From assembly GCA_902497095.1 (NCBI GenBank), contig CABVDD010000002.1, forward strand, positions 29,336-93,335: a DNA stretch of 64,000 nt. The letters run 5' to 3'. The position numbers and the translations under genes are program-made. Each line of letters opens with the position of its first letter. Position 1 is the stretch's first letter. This DNA is from an uncultured Faecalicoccus sp. (GTDB lineage: Bacteria > Bacillota_I > Bacilli_A > Erysipelotrichales > Erysipelotrichaceae). Positions 1 to 7,682 of this stretch are shown one piece after another. The notes beneath the pieces are model-generated. The model searched no databases. It saw nothing but the letters and a program-made list of their open reading frames with translations, and had not been told where the DNA came from.

Positions 1-85
1 GTGAAAATACAAATTTTGAGTGATTTTTATCGGAAAGATGATAGAATAGCAAGGTATATATGGGACGGAGGATGTTTACCAAACT

Positions 86-610
86 ATGAGAGATCCTTAT
101 GAAGTATTAGGCGTATCTAGAAGTGCCTCACCGGATGAAATAAAATCGGCATATCGTAAGTTGGCTAAAAAATATCACCCAGATTTACATCCGGGCGATG
201 AAGAATGTGCTAAAAAGATGCAGGAAGTTAATGCGGCTTATGATCAGATCAATAACCCGGAAAAATATAGAAACACAGCTTATCAACAACAATCCAATCC
301 GTATGGAAATACATATCAGGATCCTTTTTCCTATTTCTATAATCAACAATCGAATCAAAATACGGATTTTAATTCGAATTTTTTCTTTTATGGACCATTT
401 GGTTTTGGTGGCACACCATATCAAAGATCACAAAAAAGCAGTGGCTCCTTTTTTAGAAATTTTATTTTATTGATATTGATCATGAATCTGTTGACATATT
501 GTTCTCGAATGTATTTCGCATCGAGTCTCTATGATTCTCGTTATGATGATAGTGAAAGAATACAAGAAGAACAAAGAGGATGGAATACAAATGAAGGTGT
601 AAGAGCTTAA
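86..610 (+). CDS. Membrane-anchored J-domain (DnaJ-like) protein
   Basis: The first 60 or so residues form a J domain: DPYEVLGV at the start and the diagnostic HPD tripeptide at about residue 32, which stimulates the ATPase of a DnaK-type Hsp70. The rest is not DnaJ: there are no zinc-finger CxxCxG repeats and no C-terminal substrate domain. Instead come a low-complexity Asn/Gln/Phe/Tyr/Gly stretch (about 65-115) and one hydrophobic segment (about 125-145). It is probably a co-chaperone that brings Hsp70 to the membrane. The ATG at 86 has only a distant GGAGGA (67-72), so the start is reasonable but not certain. The gene ends inside a terminator shared with the convergent gene. Confidence 0.85.
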   Translation: MRDPYEVLGVSRSASPDEIKSAYRKLAKKYHPDLHPGDEECAKKMQEVNAAYDQINNPEKYRNTAYQQQSNPYGNTYQDPFSYFYNQQSNQNTDFNSNFFFYGPFGFGGTPYQRSQKSSGSFFRNFILLILIMNLLTYCSRMYFASSLYDSRYDDSERIQEEQRGWNTNEGVRA

Positions 611-628
611 TCTCTTGCACCTTTTTTT
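596..628. terminator. Shared intrinsic terminator between convergent genes
   Basis: GGTGTAAGAG (596-605) pairs with CTCTTGCACC (612-621) around a six-base loop and is followed by seven T. The stop codons of both the J-domain gene and the minus-strand membrane gene lie in the loop, so the hairpin can serve both directions, with the better T-tract on the plus strand. Confidence 0.8.
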
Positions 629-1449
629 ATTTCCTGATAAAGATAATCTTTATCCATATCTTTCTTTTTTGGAATAAAGTTTTGAATAAATGTAAATCGT
701 TCTTTATTTCTTGCGTAAAAATAGCTGAATAAAGAAAATGTCGTTGCTCCAATAAAATTCACAAATAGATCTTCCATCGTATCAATTAAACCGATATCTA
801 CATAGCCTTGATCCGATATGATTTTGCCATCGATCATGACTTCATGAATATTCTCGGCTTCAAAAGCTGGGATGACTTCATCAACACCTGCAGAATGAAT
901 CGAAGTGATCAAAGTATCTTTTTGTGTATCCATCGCAAAGAATTGATCCATTGAAAATTCAAAAAACTCCCAAAGAACGCCGATCGTCATAGAGAATGTA
1001 AAGGAAACGATGGCAAGAAAAACTGGAGAAACAAAAAATTGAACTTTTTCACTTTTATTTAATAAGCTGACCATGGAAAAGCCAACAGCAGCACATACAA
1101 AACCATTAATGGTATGCAGTACAGTGTCCCAATAAGGAATGGAAAAATAATAATTGTCAATTTCTCCTAATATTTCTGCTGCATAGATAAAGATAAGTAT
1201 CAAAATTTCCAAGAATATGGGTAGCTCTATTTTAAAGGTGAGTTGTACAAAACTAGGCACCAGAAGTAATAACAGAGTTAAAAGGCAAACAAAGATATTT
1301 TCGTAATTTTGCATCATGATCTGACGAACCAAAACAAATATGACAAGTGTTCGCAAAATTACATAGACCACAAAAGAAGAACGATGTTCTTTAATTTCTA
1401 ACATCAAAGCATTTTTAAGACCAAGAATATAATTTTTTAAACGTTTCAT
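607..1449 (-). CDS. YjdF/DUF2238-like integral membrane protein
   Basis: A 280-residue polytopic protein with about seven hydrophobic segments. The middle has the pattern [14 protein letters not shown] and later [13 protein letters not shown]. This WEFxE plus D-x-M-x-D-L-x-x-N-x-x-G combination is what I associate with the YjdF (DUF2238) family of inner-membrane proteins, whose function is unknown. It is the last gene of a tight minus-strand operon, starting 5 bases after the methyltransferase stop. An AAAGGA ribosome-binding site precedes the ATG. The family call is from memory of the motif and is moderate. Confidence 0.6.
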   Translation of the reverse strand: MKRLKNYILGLKNALMLEIKEHRSSFVVYVILRTLVIFVLVRQIMMQNYENIFVCLLTLLLLLVPSFVQLTFKIELPIFLEILILIFIYAAEILGEIDNYYFSIPYWDTVLHTINGFVCAAVGFSMVSLLNKSEKVQFFVSPVFLAIVSFTFSMTIGVLWEFFEFSMDQFFAMDTQKDTLITSIHSAGVDEVIPAFEAENIHEVMIDGKIISDQGYVDIGLIDTMEDLFVNFIGATTFSLFSYFYARNKERFTFIQNFIPKKKDMDKDYLYQEIKKGARD

Positions 1450-1454
1450 CTTTT

Positions 1455-2195
1455 TTATCCTTTGTTTCTATCAAACTCGTACATTAATATACCCCCGGCA
1501 ATCGCAACATTTAAACTTTCAAATGCATGCATTTCAATTTTCACGACAAAATCACAGAGATCAATCAGTTCTTTACGAACACCATTTCCTTCATTTCCTA
1601 ATAAGATTCCGTAAGAAGCTTCTTTTTTTACTTGTGATAAAGGAATGGATCGTTCATGAAGACTTGTTCCATAAATAGAAATATTTTCTTTCTGTTTTTG
1701 AAAAATCAAATCTGCTAAATCTGTATAGCTGACAGGAATATGAAAAATGGCACCTTGTGAAGCTTGAATCGTCTTTTCATTATATATATCAACACATGTA
1801 TTGGAACAATACACATGATCTATATCAAAAGCACAGGCTGTTCGCAACAAGGTTCCCATATTTCCTGGATCTTGTATCGAATCTAAAAGAAGTATATGTT
1901 TTTCTGTTTTTTTTGACCATTCTTTTTTTTGACAAAGGCCAATCATCTTTGCCTGGGAATTTTGAACAGAAAGCTTATTTAATACGGCATCTGTACAAAG
2001 TGTATAAGGAATAGAAAATGGTTTGTCATATTCTTTGTTGATAAAAACTTCTTGTAGACATCCTACCGTATATGCTTCTTGTATCAAATGTTCTCCTTCA
2101 ACCAAAAAACATCCTGTTTTATCCCGTTCTTTTTTAGTGTGTAAACGAGTTAATTCTTTGATTCGTTTATTGTGTGTGGATTCAATAAAATTCAT
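1455..2195 (-). CDS. TrmH/SpoU-family RNA 2'-O-methyltransferase
   Basis: This 246-residue protein has the SPOUT methyltransferase signatures: NMGTLLRTACAF (motif 1, about residues 112-123), LLGNEGNGV (motif 2) and ESLNVAIAGGILMYE (motif 3), which build the trefoil knot that binds S-adenosylmethionine. The N-terminal 80 residues match the small substrate-binding domain of RlmB/YsgA-type enzymes (KERDKTGCFLVEGEHLIQEA). It should methylate a ribose in rRNA or tRNA, but the target nucleotide cannot be read from sequence. Its start overlaps the stop of the upstream membrane gene by 4 bases, so they are translationally coupled. Confidence 0.88.
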   Translation of the reverse strand: MNFIESTHNKRIKELTRLHTKKERDKTGCFLVEGEHLIQEAYTVGCLQEVFINKEYDKPFSIPYTLCTDAVLNKLSVQNSQAKMIGLCQKKEWSKKTEKHILLLDSIQDPGNMGTLLRTACAFDIDHVYCSNTCVDIYNEKTIQASQGAIFHIPVSYTDLADLIFQKQKENISIYGTSLHERSIPLSQVKKEASYGILLGNEGNGVRKELIDLCDFVVKIEMHAFESLNVAIAGGILMYEFDRNKG

Positions 2196-2746
2196 GCACT
2201 TATTTTATCATGATTATCAGAAAATACCAGTTGATATAACGTCGCATTGACAAGGAAGGAAAAAGAAGTCTGTGCCGCTGATGTGATATGTCCAGGTGCC
2301 AAAAGTAGAAAAGCACAAAATAAAAAGACTATCAGAAGTATTTTTTCATAAGAAAACAAAATCATCTGTTTATAGAAATAATAAAGCCACTCTATGATGA
2401 AGCCTCCAACACAGACAATGGCAAGCCAAATATGCAAATCATTTATCCAACCGGCATTTTGTAGATGATAAGGAATCAAACAGGAAAAGGGCATGCCGAT
2501 ACAAAAAAATAAATGAAGCAATGAAAAATAGGAAAACTTTCTTTTTTGCCAATATAGAATAGAAAGTTTATAAAATCCCCATGCACTGCTTGTAGCCCAT
2601 AAAAAAAGATATATTGGATGGTGCATGGTATTTCCTATATGACTCTGGTTGTCATAAAAAACATCGATCCAAAACCAGGGAAGAATATTTAAAATGGGAT
2701 TTAAGATCCAAATATGTATAAAAAAGAGACATTTTTTAAATTTCAT
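2192..2746 (-). CDS. Hypothetical polytopic membrane protein
   Basis: I do not recognise this 184-residue protein. It is strongly hydrophobic with about five predicted membrane segments and is rich in Trp, Phe, Tyr and His. The first gene of a three-gene minus-strand operon, it overlaps the methyltransferase by 4 bases. No clear ribosome-binding site stands before the ATG at 2746, so the true start may be an internal codon. It is divergent from the type VII secretion locus. Confidence 0.5.
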   Translation of the reverse strand: MKFKKCLFFIHIWILNPILNILPWFWIDVFYDNQSHIGNTMHHPIYLFLWATSSAWGFYKLSILYWQKRKFSYFSLLHLFFCIGMPFSCLIPYHLQNAGWINDLHIWLAIVCVGGFIIEWLYYFYKQMILFSYEKILLIVFLFCAFLLLAPGHITSAAQTSFSFLVNATLYQLVFSDNHDKISA

Positions 2747-2825
2747 AAAAGAATTTTAACTTTTTTTAATACTTTTATCAAAATTTATCGTATCTAATAG
2801 TGAGGTTTTCAAAAAAGGAGGTTTT

Positions 2826-3809
2826 ATGAACCAATGGATTCAAGTTTTATCTCGAGATTCTTCAATTTTAAGAGTATCTCTAACAGATCCTTCTAAGATG
2901 GATCTAACGGTCTTTGAAAAAATGGCCAATGATGATTTTTGTCTACGCTGTGTTTTAGATGATTCCCAAAAAGGTATTATTGCGTATGCAGTGGAAAATT
3001 TGATCAATTTAAAAGATTTTTTGGAACAGGTAACATTTGAGAAAAAAGAGGGTTATTTGTTTTTAAAGAAGTTATTCGAATGTGCGATTTCAGTAAATCG
3101 CAACAAACCTGTCTTATTCGATCCTTCTTTTGTATTTGTGTCACCATACGGAGATACATTTTATTTTCTAGTAGTTCCTTTAGTATTAGATGAATGGCTG
3201 TTTCAAAAAAATCAGATTTTATCATGGGTTCAATATTTGATCGAACACTTTAAGACTACAACAGCATATGAAATTTTAGGTTTTATGATCCGATTTAGTC
3301 AAAGTGAGGAGTTTTCTTTACCCAACTTGATTTCAGGGTTAGAAAATGTAAAACATCATTATTATCCATTGAAAAAACGCTGGTCCTTCTTTAAAGAAAA
3401 GGAAGGTTTTCGTTTAAAAGAACCAGTGAGTAATCTGTATTATGGAAATCTTCATTTTATTAAAACTTCAAAGGAAGAACACGATGATAATAAAACACAG
3501 CTGATTGGTCAAATAAACGACACCAAAGCCTATTTGAAAGAGACAAAGACAGGCAAAATGTATGATCTTGTAACAGAAAATGTGTTGATAGGGCGTTTGG
3601 TATCATGTGATATACGATTACCCGATGAATCAATTTCCTTAAAACATGCCATGATACTTTGTGAAAATGAACGTTACTACATCAAAGATCTAAAAAGTTT
3701 AAATAAGACATATCTCAACGATAAACAAGTCATTCGCAAGATGCGTCTTCATAATAATATGAAGCTTCGATTGGGAACAATGGAATTTACTTTTATACAA
3801 GATGAATGA
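2826..3809 (+). CDS. FHA-domain protein of the T7SS locus
   Basis: The C-terminal 90 residues (about 235-325) form a forkhead-associated domain: GRLVSCDIRL, then SLKHAMI and SLNKTYLND in the usual GR / SxxH / N-x-T order, which binds phosphothreonine. The N-terminal 200 residues have no motif I can name with confidence but resemble the DUF6382/EssB-like kinase-fold regions often fused to FHA domains. An AAGGAGG site lies just before the ATG. The gene overlaps the next, a kinase-fold membrane protein, by 8 bases, which suggests a kinase-reader pair. First gene of the T7SS run. Confidence 0.75.
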   Translation: MNQWIQVLSRDSSILRVSLTDPSKMDLTVFEKMANDDFCLRCVLDDSQKGIIAYAVENLINLKDFLEQVTFEKKEGYLFLKKLFECAISVNRNKPVLFDPSFVFVSPYGDTFYFLVVPLVLDEWLFQKNQILSWVQYLIEHFKTTTAYEILGFMIRFSQSEEFSLPNLISGLENVKHHYYPLKKRWSFFKEKEGFRLKEPVSNLYYGNLHFIKTSKEEHDDNKTQLIGQINDTKAYLKETKTGKMYDLVTENVLIGRLVSCDIRLPDESISLKHAMILCENERYYIKDLKSLNKTYLNDKQVIRKMRLHNNMKLRLGTMEFTFIQDE

Positions 3810-5178
3810 TCAAAGATATAAGCTGGAAAGGATACTAGCTTCTACACCTTATTCTTTGTCAGCTTTGGTTATGGATCAATGGACGGGAAAACATTATTTT
3901 ACAAAAACTCTGTATCTTTCTAGTGCATCGGCTATTCATCTACATCAATTTAAAATGGAAATACAAGTCTTGTCATTGATGAATGATCCATACATACCGC
4001 ATCTAATAGATGTGATACAAGATGACGCAAAAATGATGATCATTGAAACATGGATTCCCGGAAAGACTTTGTTGCAGAAAAAGAAAGAGAAGAAATTATT
4101 TCGTTTTAAAAAACGATGGGCCCTTGAACTCATGCACCTTTTAGAAAACCTCCATGCTCAAGGCTTTCTTTATCTAGATCTCAAATTAGACAATATGATG
4201 ATCTATCAAAATCATTTATTTTTAATTGATTTTAATGCTTGTTTACCAATCGGTTCTGTACAAGTATACATGTCTTCACAATCGAATCGTACTCCGGAAT
4301 CATTGACGTCTAGAAAAAAAGAGGTGACTTCCGATATTTATGCACTTGGCACTTTATTAAGACCATTTTATACCATGTCTTTATATCGTTTATGGATTTT
4401 CAAGTGTATGAAACAAGACGTACAAAAAAGATTTTCAACGATTCGATCTGCGCGATTTTACTATCTATTGATAGGGTACATACAAAAAGGAATGTGTTTA
4501 CTATTACTTATTCTGTCTGTTTTCTTTTATAACACGATATCCTTTCAAAGTCGTCGTGAAGATCTTATTCGTGATTATCAACTTTATCAATATCAAATAG
4601 AAGGAGGTTTACAAGAAAAAACACAAAAGGTTTTATCCGAATGGATCGTGCAGAATCGATTGAATATAGAAGTATTGTCTGATGAAGAAAACGCAAGTTT
4701 TTTTCTGGAGCAAGCTATCTTTTCAAGAAGTCAGTCCATTGTATCTTATATCTTAAAATGCATGCCAGATTCTATGCAGGAAAAGTTGCCATTACAAGTA
4801 CAGCTGGCAAATTGGATCGTTTTTCAAAGTGCGGATGATTCTTTGTCTTTGATGATGGATAGCTTACAGGCTATTTTGAAAGAATCGGATGCATTACGCA
4901 AAGCTTTACACATTTCAGTTTTGGAGCAGATGTTATTGGAAAATGAAGTTCTTTTAGATAAGAAGGCTCGTCTGTTATTAGATGAAATTCATAAAACATG
5001 GACAAATGATCTGGTGCAGGAAAACAAAGAAATTTTTAAAGAAGTGGCATGTACACATCTGGAATACCTGCTTTTATTACGATCTAGAAATATAGAAGAA
5101 TGCTATTTACCGACCGTTTTTATAGAAACTTTTCAAGATGAAGAAACATTTATTCAACTCTTGGACTTATTAAATTAG
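3802..5178 (+). CDS. EssB-like protein: kinase-fold domain, one TM segment, C-terminal domain
   Basis: The architecture and 458-residue length match EssB/YukC of T7SSb: an N-terminal protein-kinase fold (1-220), one transmembrane segment (about 226-249) and a 200-residue helical C-terminal domain. Unlike typical EssB pseudokinases it keeps a recognisable catalytic loop, YLDLKLDNMMI (HRD replaced by YLD, but D, K and N kept, about 122-133), and DFN in place of DFG near residue 143. The Gly-rich loop is absent. It may be a weak kinase or a pseudokinase; its FHA neighbours could read threonine phosphorylation. It likely scaffolds the secretion machine with EssC. Confidence 0.7.
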   Translation: MNDQRYKLERILASTPYSLSALVMDQWTGKHYFTKTLYLSSASAIHLHQFKMEIQVLSLMNDPYIPHLIDVIQDDAKMMIIETWIPGKTLLQKKKEKKLFRFKKRWALELMHLLENLHAQGFLYLDLKLDNMMIYQNHLFLIDFNACLPIGSVQVYMSSQSNRTPESLTSRKKEVTSDIYALGTLLRPFYTMSLYRLWIFKCMKQDVQKRFSTIRSARFYYLLIGYIQKGMCLLLLILSVFFYNTISFQSRREDLIRDYQLYQYQIEGGLQEKTQKVLSEWIVQNRLNIEVLSDEENASFFLEQAIFSRSQSIVSYILKCMPDSMQEKLPLQVQLANWIVFQSADDSLSLMMDSLQAILKESDALRKALHISVLEQMLLENEVLLDKKARLLLDEIHKTWTNDLVQENKEIFKEVACTHLEYLLLLRSRNIEECYLPTVFIETFQDEETFIQLLDLLN

Positions 5179-5191
5179 AAGGGATGTGAGT

Positions 5192-5860
5192 ATGAAGCGC
5201 TGGATTTTATGGATCAGTATTTTCTGGTTGAGCTTTTCCATGACGGTATATGCACAAGAAAGACCTTTAAATATCAAAGAACAAGAAATGCCAATTTACT
5301 ATCAAAATGAACAGGTCAAAAAAGATATATATTATGATACTGAAAATGTATTTGAACTTGTTTCTAAAGACAAAGAGATACAAGTTTTAGTAGATGATGT
5401 AAATACAAAGATCGAATGGAAAGAAGATAAAGGTATTATTTCTTTTTCAAAACAAAAACATCATGTACAAATCATCAAAGAACAACAAGTCATCAGAGAT
5501 TTTTGGATTTATGGTTTAGATCCTGTTAGGGCCAATGCACAGTTTGTTTTGACAGGTGATGGAAAACATAATTTAAAAATAAGCTTTGATACACCTTGTG
5601 TAGATGAAATTTATGCCGTTATACAAATTAATGATCAAGTTGTAGAAGAAATACAATGCATCCATCAAAAAGAAGTATCGTATGTTTTAACAGATGGTGA
5701 ATATAAAGTATATTTGAAAGATCATCAAAACTTGAATCGAGTATTAACGATCAATGAAAAAGAATTTTTAAGCTTTCATTTTTCAGATCAGGAACCACAA
5801 ATTCAAACCGAACTAAAAGAAATTTCAGGCTCTAAAAATAAAGAACTTTTGATTACCTAG
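5192..5860 (+). CDS. T7SS-locus exported protein, N-terminal part (ends at in-frame TAG)
   Basis: This is the front half of a gene interrupted by a TAG at 5858-5860. It begins with a signal peptide or anchor (WILWISIFWLSFSMTVYA, residues 4-21) followed by 200 mostly hydrophilic, beta-rich residues without a family I recognise. The ATG at 5192 is preferred over the GTG at 5186 because AAGGG lies 8 bases upstream. The following ORF (5888-6898) is in the same reading frame, has no ribosome-binding site and ends with a membrane anchor. The intact gene would be about 569 codons. TAG is used as an ordinary stop elsewhere here (e.g. 5176-5178). Confidence 0.6.
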   Translation: MKRWILWISIFWLSFSMTVYAQERPLNIKEQEMPIYYQNEQVKKDIYYDTENVFELVSKDKEIQVLVDDVNTKIEWKEDKGIISFSKQKHHVQIIKEQQVIRDFWIYGLDPVRANAQFVLTGDGKHNLKISFDTPCVDEIYAVIQINDQVVEEIQCIHQKEVSYVLTDGEYKVYLKDHQNLNRVLTINEKEFLSFHFSDQEPQIQTELKEISGSKNKELLIT

Positions 5861-5887
5861 CCTGATTTTCTAAAAGATAAAAGTGTA

Positions 5888-6898
5888 ATGATCAACCAAA
5901 ATACGATACAGGAACATAATCAAATTCTTTTAGAGTCTGTGAAAGGTCAAGAAAAACTTTATCACATTGAATTAGAAGCTATTGATATATTTGAACGCCA
6001 TATAACGCAACAAATGGATGTTCTTATAGATGATAAAACACCAATCTTAACTTTATATCATGGTAGTCAGCTTTTGTTAGAAGATCATGTGTATATGATT
6101 GAAGATAAAAAAGATTTTACTTTCTTTTGGAACGAAGAGGTTCAACAACAAGTACAAGTTTTTGTCAATGATCAGGAAATAAAGGATCCCAGACTTAATG
6201 AGATATGGCATGCTTTAAAACGTTTTGATCGTTTGAAACTGATTTGCCAAGGCAAAGATAATCAGGGAAATGTATCAATATATACTTATATATTTCAATA
6301 CCAACCAAAAATAGAGAATACGCTTTTACAAGTTCTGACTGTACGCCAAGAACCTGAAAAAGTGGTTCATGTACAAACCAAAGATCCTTATTTTGGATCG
6401 TATTTGGATTCTCGTAGCATTTGGCGAACATGGAAAAAGAATTCAGATCAAAAGATAGTTTTAGATAAAAAGGAAATTCATTTTCAAGATAAGACAAAGC
6501 CATCTATGCGATTTGTTTTAGAAAAAGGAACATCTCTTTTACACCTGAAAAAAGGGGACTCTATACGTTTAACTTTATTGAATACAGAGGACTATTCAAA
6601 AGATCATTTCATCCAAATAAAAGTTAACGGTAAAGAAATCTCACGTGACAAGATTCAAAAAGATGTTTTAAACAATGAATACATAACGATCGTTTTAGAC
6701 AAGAAAGAGACAACGATCTGGGCTAAAGCAAAAGATGTGAATGGAAATACATCTCAGATCAAACAAACATTTTCAATTACCGATTCAAATTTTGATAGGT
6801 ATGAAATACCAGTAATTCTGATCGTGTTATTGGTGATAGGGATGATATGGAAATTGCAAAATGGAAAAGTTAAAAATTCTCAAAGCAAACCAACTTAA
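5888..6898 (+). CDS. T7SS-locus membrane protein, C-terminal part (after in-frame TAG)
   Basis: Same frame as the preceding ORF, separated only by TAG and nine sense codons. The 336 residues are hydrophilic, contain an Ig-like/Big-like stretch near the end (WAKAKDVNGNTSQIKQTFSI) and finish with a transmembrane helix (about 308-326) and a basic tail. No Shine-Dalgarno sequence precedes the ATG at 5888, so independent translation is doubtful. Read through, the whole would be a signal peptide, a large extracytoplasmic region and a C-terminal anchor. The function is unknown; the place in the locus is one where EsaA/EssA-type membrane parts occur, but I see no sequence match. Confidence 0.55.
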   Translation: MINQNTIQEHNQILLESVKGQEKLYHIELEAIDIFERHITQQMDVLIDDKTPILTLYHGSQLLLEDHVYMIEDKKDFTFFWNEEVQQQVQVFVNDQEIKDPRLNEIWHALKRFDRLKLICQGKDNQGNVSIYTYIFQYQPKIENTLLQVLTVRQEPEKVVHVQTKDPYFGSYLDSRSIWRTWKKNSDQKIVLDKKEIHFQDKTKPSMRFVLEKGTSLLHLKKGDSIRLTLLNTEDYSKDHFIQIKVNGKEISRDKIQKDVLNNEYITIVLDKKETTIWAKAKDVNGNTSQIKQTFSITDSNFDRYEIPVILIVLLVIGMIWKLQNGKVKNSQSKPT

Positions 6899-7682
6899 GA
6901 TATATTCTCTTCAAGAGGGTATGAAAATTGAAGGTGTCTGTTTTCAAAAAAAGAAAGATCAGTGGTTTCTTGTGGCTGATCAAAAAAAGTATGTGTTAAA
7001 GAAGAAAGGCATTTTATATAATCAGATTACTTTTGCCTTATATCAAGAGCCTTTATATTGGTCATTAAAAAAATTAAAAGCACAGGAAATCGTAGGACGA
7101 GATCCATCTTGTTCGATTGTTATAGAAGATGATACAATTTCAACTTTTCATTTTCAATTAAATGATAATCAACTACAAGATTTAAACAGCACGAATGGAC
7201 TGTATTGTAATGGAACAAGAATTCAAAGTCAAAGTTTAAAACCTTTAGATCATTTGTTCTTTGGACAAAAAGAGGCCTATTATTTGCCAGGTTATTTAAT
7301 TCTTTCAAGTTTTATAAAAGATGCACAAGAAGAAATTGTATTTGATGAAATACCGCAGTTTACCAAATTACATAGAGTACATCAAAGTATTCCATCAATA
7401 CAAAAAGCTTCTTTTTCCTTACAAGCTCCACAACCCCTTGCTGTTATAAAAAAAGGACGATGGTTTCAAGCTGTTGGTTCTTCTTTATTGATAGTTCTTT
7501 CTGGAATGATCAGTGCCTGTGTGGTATGGATCAGTTCGCCTGAGCAAATTATCACTTGTGATCAACTCCATATCTATGGGCATCGCATTTGGTGCTTTTG
7601 GCTTATGGAATCGAAAATGGATGGTACAGGAAAAGAAAAAAGAAAATCAAGATTTGATCCAAAAATATTCTTCGTATTGTAA
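6861..7682 (+). CDS. essC: EssC N-terminal part: FHA domain and first TM (frameshifted gene)
   Basis: Residues about 70-155 are an FHA domain (IVGRDPSCSIVIEDD, STFHFQL, LNSTNGLYCNGT), as found at the N terminus of EssC/YukB in Firmicutes. A hydrophobic helix follows (about 205-222). The frame then runs into a compositionally odd tail (ITCDQLHIYGHRIWCFW...) that is really the overlapping frame of the next ORF. In EssC a second TM helix and then the ATPase domains follow directly; here these are in the next frame. So this is the front of one about 1140-residue EssC, with the frame break at about 7530-7560. It overlaps the upstream gene by 38 bases. Confidence 0.7.
   Translation: MEKLKILKANQLKIYSLQEGMKIEGVCFQKKKDQWFLVADQKKYVLKKKGILYNQITFALYQEPLYWSLKKLKAQEIVGRDPSCSIVIEDDTISTFHFQLNDNQLQDLNSTNGLYCNGTRIQSQSLKPLDHLFFGQKEAYYLPGYLILSSFIKDAQEEIVFDEIPQFTKLHRVHQSIPSIQKASFSLQAPQPLAVIKKGRWFQAVGSSLLIVLSGMISACVVWISSPEQIITCDQLHIYGHRIWCFWLMESKMDGTGKEKRKSRFDPKIFFVL

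Noticed and set aside
5858..5860. Pyrrolysine or other recoded TAG
   Set aside because: TAG is used as a normal stop in many genes here and no pyl genes or recoding signal are visible; mutation or error is simpler.
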